From: Hemileia vastatrix
Lineage: Eukaryota; Basidiomycota; Pucciniomycetes; Pucciniales; Zaghouaniaceae
Assembly (NCBI GenBank): GCA_030280995.1
Contig: JASXTE010000015.1
Coordinates: forward strand, 6,373,001-6,437,000
Direction of reading: 5' to 3'
Length of the DNA stretch: 64,000 nucleotides
Position numbers and translations under genes: made by a program. The notes under the pieces were generated by a model. The model had not been told where the DNA came from. It saw only the letters and a program-made list of their open reading frames with translations, and did not search any database. Shown here one piece after another: positions 58,072 to 64,000 of this stretch (the first letter of the stretch is position 1; the number at the start of each line of letters is the position of its first letter).

Positions 58072-59150
58072 TACTAGAAGTAATTTGATATAGATAAAGT
58101 GTCCAACTAAATATTGGAAAAAAATCAGTTGAAAACTTCATTTAGTTTTTCAAAAAATCAAATTAAGTAAAATTTTATAACTGATGATGCCCATTTTATC
58201 CAACACCTCTTCTGAGCCTTGAAAGTAGGCATTTAGCTTGAATTTTAAATTTCATATAAAATCCCTATTATTCAACCTATTTCTTTTTATCCCTTTTTTT
58301 TCTTTTAGATATCAATTAGTTTTATGTAAAACAAATCATTTTCATAATTTTTTACCTGTATTTAATAGAATTATTAAAGGTTTAACATCACCCTGTAAGC
58401 ATTTGGCACATGTTTTTTTGCTATACTAATAAAAATAATAATATACTAGTAACAAAAAATTGATCAAATGATAAAATATTAATAAAACAGAAAGATCAAA
58501 TACCAGTGGATATGTTTTAAAAAAATACCAGTTGCACTGAAGAAGAGCTGCACCCTAGATACTCACCATCAAAAAAGTGTCCAGCACAAGTTTGGCCAAA
58601 CTTGTGCTGGACACTTTTGGTCAGTTGCAGTCATATGAGATCAATTCTTGCTATGGCAATGAAAAAAATTTTTTGGATAAAAAACTTCACTAGAAGTAGT
58701 TTTACATAGCCAAATTTTCTACCTAGATTTCATCCAAACCACAGGTGCACAATTTTTTATCTTTGAAAAACAGTCAATTTAGTACAATTTATCCCTGATG
58801 GCTCTCATTTTCTTCAACACCTCTACTGGCCTTTGATAGTAGGAATATTACTTGAATTTCTTTTTTCATATTTGATCCCTTTAACTTAATTTTTTATTCC
58901 TAATATTGCTTTTGGATATCAATTAATAATTTTTAAAATAAACTATTTTCATATTTTTATACATTTATTTAATAATATTATAAATGGCATAACATCACCT
59001 GGTATGCATTTGTCACATGAGTTTTTTCTATACTTATAAAATTAATAATATAATGGCGACCAAAAATTAATCAAATGATATTAATGAGTGAGGAACAAAT
59101 ATAAAATACCAGTAGACATGTTTGTAAGAAATACCAGATGAACTGAAGAA
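58072..59150. repeat. Recent duplication of 54498-55575 within the array
   Basis: The two stretches are near-identical, offset 3574 bp, far more alike than other units. The left junction falls at 58070/58071, nine bases after a palindrome centre, so that palindrome keeps only one complete arm. Confidence 0.8.
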
Positions 59151-60626
59151 AAATTCTACCCCATCCACTCTCCATCATAAAAGTGTCCAGCACAAGTTCG
59201 GCCGAACTTGTGCCGGACACTTTTGGTCATTTGCAGTCAGATGGGATCAATTCTCTGTATGGCAACAAAAAAATTTTTTTATCAAATTTCACTAAAAGTA
59301 GTTTGGTTTAGCTGAATCATCCACCTGCTGTTCTGCCCAACATCAGGTGTATAATTTTTTATCTTTAAAGAAAAGGTCACTTATTACAATTAAGCCCTGA
59401 TGGCTCCCATTTGCTTTAACACCTCTACTGGCTCTTGATAGCAGGAATTTTACCAGTATTTTTTTCATATTTTAACTCTTTGACTTTTATTTTACTCTTA
59501 TATTCTTCTTTTTACTTTTAAATTTCTATTTAATTTTTGTAAAACTAATCCTTTCCATATTTATTTACGTCTATTTTAAAAAATTATTGAAGGTATAACT
59601 TCACATGGTATGCATTTGGCACACAAGTTTTTGCTATACTAATAACATTAATAATAAAATGGTGATAAAATATTAATCGGATGATAAATATGAAAGATAC
59701 AGACTGATCAAATACCAGTAGACATGTTTATGAGAAATACAAGATGAGCAAACTGAAGAAAATTTCCACCCAAGCTACTCTCCATCATAAAAGTGTCCAG
59801 CACAAGTTCGGCCAAACTTGTGCTGGAAACGTTTAGTCACGTGCAGTCAGATGGGATCAATTCTCTATATGGCAACAAAAAAACATTTTTTTATTAAACT
59901 TCACTACAAGCAGTTTTTTTTAGCTGAATCATCCACCTGTTGGTCTTCCCAACCTCAGGTGTATAATTTTTTATCTTTAAAAAAAATTTCACTTATTACA
60001 ATTTAGCCCTGATGGCTCCCATTTTTTTCAACACTTCTACTGGCCCTTGAGAGCAAGAATTTTACTAGTATTTTGTTTTTCATAATTGATCTCTTTGAGA
60101 TTAATTTTACCTTTTTATCCCTCATATTGCTTTTGTATATCAATTTATTTTTTGTAAAACAAATCATTTTCATTTTTTTTACCTTTATTTAATAATATTA
60201 TAAAAGGTGTAACATCACCCGGTATGCGTTGGGCACACGAGTTTTTGCTATACTTATAATATTAATAATATAATGGTGACAATAAATTAATCAAATGATA
60301 TATATGAGTGAGGCACAAAGATCAAGTACCAATGGACATGTTTATAAGAAATACCAGATTAAATGAAGAAAAATTCTACCCTAGCTACTCTCCGTCATAA
60401 ATGTGTCCAGCACAAGTTTGGCCGAACTTGTGCTGGACACTTATTGTCACCTGCAGTCTGGTGTGATCAATTCTCTCTCAATCATTGAACTAGAAGTTGT
60501 TTGATATGGCTAAATGATTCTGCTGAAGGTTTTTTAAACCTCAGATTGGCACTTTTTTGTTTTTCAAAAAAGCAATTATAGTCCAAGTTTAGCCTCACTG
60601 GTGGACATTTACCCCAACATGTCTAC

Positions 60627-61803
60627 TGTCAGTATAGTCTAGTATATAAGTATGATATAATAGTGTTATTTTATGGTCCTACTACTTATTAATAAATTAT
60701 TTAGTGATTAAACCTCAGGGGAAGACTAATAGAATAGTTACACTCAAATAAAACTCACAATACTTGGATTTAAATGCGTGCTAGTGGTGGAAAATAGAAG
60801 AATAAAATATAGTTATAGCTTTTATAAAGATAATATCAATTTATAAGGGCTTTATAATATATATCTGAATGTTAATAATTGTAGTGTAGTGTTTTTTTGA
60901 AGTGTAGTAATTTAATGATGATAATAAACCGTCAAAATCCCTTCTTACTTATACCCAAATCCACTGGAGTGCACAGACCTTCAATCCAGATGATGTCACT
61001 GCTATCCCCGGCAATTACAGCACTGTGAGGGCCCATCACCTCCCCATGGCGTCCACTTCAAGCAGTTTCAACACCCAGACCTCCAGTAAGGACCCTCCAT
61101 CACTATTAATAATAACACAGAGTCATACCATAAATAGAAAACCCAGATAAAAGCGGATACCATAAAGAAACAGGTAAAATAAATGATCAAAAAGTGATTT
61201 AATGAAACTAAAAGCATATAACGGAAACAAATAAAATGTCCAAGCCCCCAATAACATCCCCAAGCATCCACATTAACCCAAAAACATCTTTCCAACCCAT
61301 AAATCCATGAATAACCATCCAAGGAAGTAATTTTAGTTGTCCAAACTGGGTGTATGCGCCTGATATAGGTGTCTATGCTTCTGTAGGCGTTGTGAGTCCA
61401 CTGATTTCGTCCATATGACCTAAAATAAGCAGAAAAACAAAGGTTATAGGCTATTAAGGGGCTAAAACCCACTTATATACCTAAATATACATAATATACT
61501 GCATATTTCACTGAATATGAGATTTATGTATACATATAAGCTTATGTATGTCAATAATTACTTCATATCACTTAAGATAAGTATATTATGACTCCATTAA
61601 CACCTTAATAAGTATTATTAGGCCATGGATAAGCTATTTAAACTATTATAAATTATATAATAGAATAATAATTATATATATATATAATAAAATAATATAT
61701 ATTATTATTTTAACCTTATTTTTAAGATATAAGCTTAATCTAGTTAAGGTTATCTTATTTTAAGCATAAGAAATACTCAGTCCTAAGAATATTTAGGCTG
61801 ACA
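60627..61803 (-). repeat. Chr-4 3' LTR (1177 bp)
   Basis: Plus strand starts TGTCAG at 60627 and ends GGCTGACA at 61803. The inside is bordered by the tract read on the minus strand as TTTTTTGGGGTGAGGGAG. A 134-codon open frame (61068-61472) matches that of the solo LTR almost throughout; it begins at GTG. Confidence 0.93.
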
Positions 61804-61911
61804 CTCCCTCACCCCAAAAAAAACAATAAAAAAAATGTTAAGACATTTTAATTAATCTTAAGGAATGAAATAAAAAATAATTTTTATAATACATATACTG
61901 AATGAACAGTA

Positions 61912-62668
61912 TTATTTAGATTTAAATTTTTTCAAGAGATTTTTAAGATCAGAGATTTCATTTTCTGGAATCCACTGGTCATATTCACTTGATTTATTTT
62001 TAAATCTTAATAGATACTCAACTCCCTTTTCTTTAGTAAGGTGTCTCTTTTTAAGTATCTTTTCAATTTCTGCTTTTTCCACTATTTCTTCAGGTTGCTG
62101 TTTATGCCTTCCTGATCTTCTTGGAAAGAGAGCAGTATCATTAGAATGGTATGGTTTTATAAGAGAAATAGGAAATACTGGATGTTTTCTATCATAAGGT
62201 GCATATAGAATAACCTCAACAGCATTATTACCAACCATCTTTTTAACTACAAATGGTCCAATGAATGGATCCTTCAATTTAACATTACCATTTAAATTGA
62301 AATGTAGCGTTGAAATAAGGACTTCATCACCCTCTTTGAACATTTGTTCTTTATGGGCTTTATCCCATCTTTTCTTTTCATACTCAAAAGCCTTATTTAT
62401 ACATTCTTGAGCATGTTTTCTGCATAATTCCTGCATCTGAAGAAAAGATTTAGTACCTGGATGGATATCCAATCTAGGTAACTTATTAAGAGTTTTAGCA
62501 GGGGTATTAGGTACATAACCCAACCATAACTCAAATGGCTTTTTGCCAGTGACAGAATGTACTGTACTATTATATGCAAATTCTAAACCTGGGATAAGGG
62601 TTACCCAATCATGCGTGAATTTGTCATTGTCTTTAAAATTAAGACCAAAAGCACAATATCTTCTTATA
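61912..62668 (-). pseudogene. pol: Chr-4 pol remnant: integrase C-terminus and chromodomain
   Basis: The 61912-62523 reading covers the post-catalytic integrase region (LPRLDIHPGTKSF, KEGDEVLISTLHFN, PFIGPFVVKKM) and a complete chromodomain-like end (EIEKILKKRHLTKEKGVEYL, EYDQWIPENEI), better preserved than in Chr-1. Upstream, SVTGKKPFELW is readable in another frame. At about 62668 the integrase sequence (RRYCAFG) jumps to the start of protease, so reverse transcriptase, RNase H and the integrase catalytic core are gone. Confidence 0.88.
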
Positions 62669-64000
62669 TATCCTTAATGATCTTAACATCCTCAAAATTC
62701 ATTAAAGATTCATTTGATTCTATATTTAATATTGGATTGTAAAAGATGGACAAATCATCTTCCAACATACAGACTTCATTTTCATCACTATATGAGATAT
62801 TACTGTCATAATCACTTGAACATTACTCTTTTCTACTTCATTTTCAGAATCATGTTGATTTTCAACAATATTTATGTTTTCCTCACATTTGTGACCTTTT
62901 ACCCAAGGTTTGTTACACTTATAACAAGTATTTGTTTCATACTTTTTAGGTACTACAGGTGCAGTAGGTTTTTTCTGCTTCTCCTGAAGTGTTTTTGAAT
63001 TCTGAGTTTTTACAGGTTCAACATTTTGCTTATAAGTGGAATACCTTGATTCATACTTATGGTTTAATAATATTTCATTGCAAATATTAATAAAGTCAGA
63101 ATATTCAGTAACATTTAATGTTATAGCTACAACAATGTCTCTGACAGATATAGGTAATTTGTATATTATCTTATCTTTCCATAAGTTAAAATCCATATGA
63201 GGCTCAATGGCTTTTAATATTTTGTTTAAATTCATTAAAAATACCATAGGTTTGTCACCATTCAACGGATTATACATAGTCTTCTCATACATTCTCTGCT
63301 GAGTAAGCCTGAATTTAGAACCTCCAAATTGTTTTTCAATAAGTTGTTTTAATTCAGCCCAAGAGTAGTCTCTACCCTCACTTAAGACAGCTTCAAACCA
63401 TAATAAAGCAACATCCTTAAATAAAGAAATTAATTTTGATGTTATCTCTTCATCTGGTAACTTATATGAGAATTTCAAGTTGTCAATTCTTTGAATAAAA
63501 TGTTGCCAATCAGAGCTGGCTTCCCCATCATAAGTTGGGTACTGATCTATTTTAGGCCAGTTCTTCTGATTGGATTTTATCTCACTAATCTTAGGTAAAT
63601 TCAACAACTCATTCACTTTTGATAAATGGTCTTGTATTTCTTCCTGCACGTATTTGTGACTTACATTTTCAGATTTGACACTACCACCAGATGGTTTTAA
63701 TTGTGGTGTTACAGGGAAGGAATGAGATTCACTTTTGCCAATGAAAGGATTATTATTATATTGATTATACTTATGATTATCCTGGTTCATCAGTAGATTG
63801 GCAGTTTCAATCTCAACTTTAGTTAATCTTTGTAGCAGCTCAGAGACACTTTGATTTGTCTGTGCAAAAGATAACTTTGTTCTTGATTCAGTTTTTAATA
63901 AATGTGTTTCATATAATTTTTCTAACTCACAAAATTTGTTTGAAAGGTCATTATATTTAATACTCAATGAATCATATTTAAGAGTTAGAGACAAATGTTC
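62669..64000 (-). pseudogene. gag: Chr-4 gag, partial (capsid and zinc knuckle)
   Basis: The longest uninterrupted gag reading in the window (422 codons, 62726-63994), open at the window edge. It includes helical sequence (LCNKFCELEKLY-like region before the capsid), LSKVNELLNLPKISEIKSNQ, YPTYDGEASSDWQHFI with the Trp that is TAG in Chr-1, LISLFKDVALLWFEAVL, LIEKQFGGSKFRLTQQR and the zinc knuckle CYKCNKPWVKGHKC. A one-base loss near 62819 shifts the frame after EVEKSN, so the last 25 residues are out of frame. The N-terminal intron region is outside the window. Confidence 0.9.

Larger units (their letters stand above)
53571..60626. repeat. Satellite-like array, unit about 608 bp, each with a central palindrome
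   Basis: Palindrome centres lie at about 55021, 55627, 56233, 56845, 57454, 58061, 58595, 59201, 59811 and 60421. Spacing is 606-612 bp except one 534-bp step. Each unit has CT(A/C)CTC(T/A)CCATCATAAAAGTG-type sequence before the palindrome and GCAGTCAGATGGGATCAA-type sequence after it, then an AT-rich half with GGTATGCATTTGGCACA. The left part (53571-54497) has related but shorter units, 235-310 bp, with poor palindromes. No open frame of interest. The array ends where the Chr-4 LTR begins. Confidence 0.85.
60627..64000 (-). mobile_element. Chr-4: chromovirus copy with internal deletion, runs off the window
   Basis: Minus strand: 3' LTR 60627-61803, polypurine tract, integrase C-terminus and chromodomain, then directly gag. 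Most of pol is deleted at about 62668. The 5' end lies outside the window. The element interrupts the satellite array. Confidence 0.9.

Noticed and set aside
53571..60626. Regular repeats as a CRISPR array
   Set aside because: The unit is about 608 bp, with no short repeat-spacer alternation, and the DNA has eukaryotic retroelements.

Overview
This window is non-bacterial, AT-rich, repeat-dominated nuclear DNA. I see no intact host gene, rRNA or tRNA. Almost everything recognisable is Ty3/Gypsy LTR retrotransposon sequence, nested and decayed, plus satellite-like DNA. Short 55-58 nt introns with GTAAGT donors and a CTAAC branch motif, together with integrases followed by chromodomain-like tails (chromoviruses), suggest a filamentous fungus with an expanded genome. 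The lineage is an inference and cannot be fixed from this window.

Names used here: Chr-1 to Chr-4 are copies of one chromovirus family (LTR about 1177 bp, TGTCAGCC...CTGACA). Chr-D and Chr-F are related but distinct elements. Gyp-B is a different Gypsy lineage. E is a fourth LTR family.

Layout. 1-1136: partial Chr-D-type LTR. 1137-2240: small tandem repeats. 2290-5505 and 14350-18554: Gyp-B on the minus strand, split by insertion of Chr-1 (5506-14344, plus strand; both LTRs, 5-bp target duplication AAGGA). 18880-20665: a nearly G-free CCACC-rich tract. 20666-23324: noncoding DNA with diffuse repeats. 23325-28458: Chr-2 (minus, truncated at both ends). 28459-28915: E-like LTR remnant. 28916-34272: Chr-D (minus; 1.5-kb LTR plus pol). 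34273-43470: Chr-3 (minus), whose 3' LTR was hit by a plus-strand solo LTR (34363-35539, duplication TAAGC). 43471-50213: Chr-F (plus). 50214-52206: two head-to-tail E LTRs. 52207-53550: a copy of the Chr-F flank and other repeats. 53571-60626: a satellite array with a unit of about 608 bp, each unit centred on a 42-46 bp palindrome. 60627-64000: Chr-4 (minus, runs off the window).

Each chromovirus follows the order Gag (N-terminal helical segment, capsid, zinc knuckle), protease, reverse transcriptase, RNase H, integrase, chromodomain. All copies carry stops, frameshifts or deletions, so none looks autonomous as it stands.

The most interesting signal is at the 5' end of gag. Three family copies and the divergent Chr-F share a small canonical intron just after the start codon. 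Splicing moves translation into a second open frame that is better conserved than the unspliced one. In Chr-1, Chr-3 and Chr-F that frame reaches a canonical -1 slippery heptamer (A AAA AAG or A AAA AAC) shortly before a conserved TGG-TAA, and slipping there restores the capsid frame. This suggests a spliced, frameshift-controlled Gag upstream of the capsid, which is unusual. Second in interest are the palindromic satellite, with an array junction next to a palindrome centre, and a long open frame lying inside the LTR itself.
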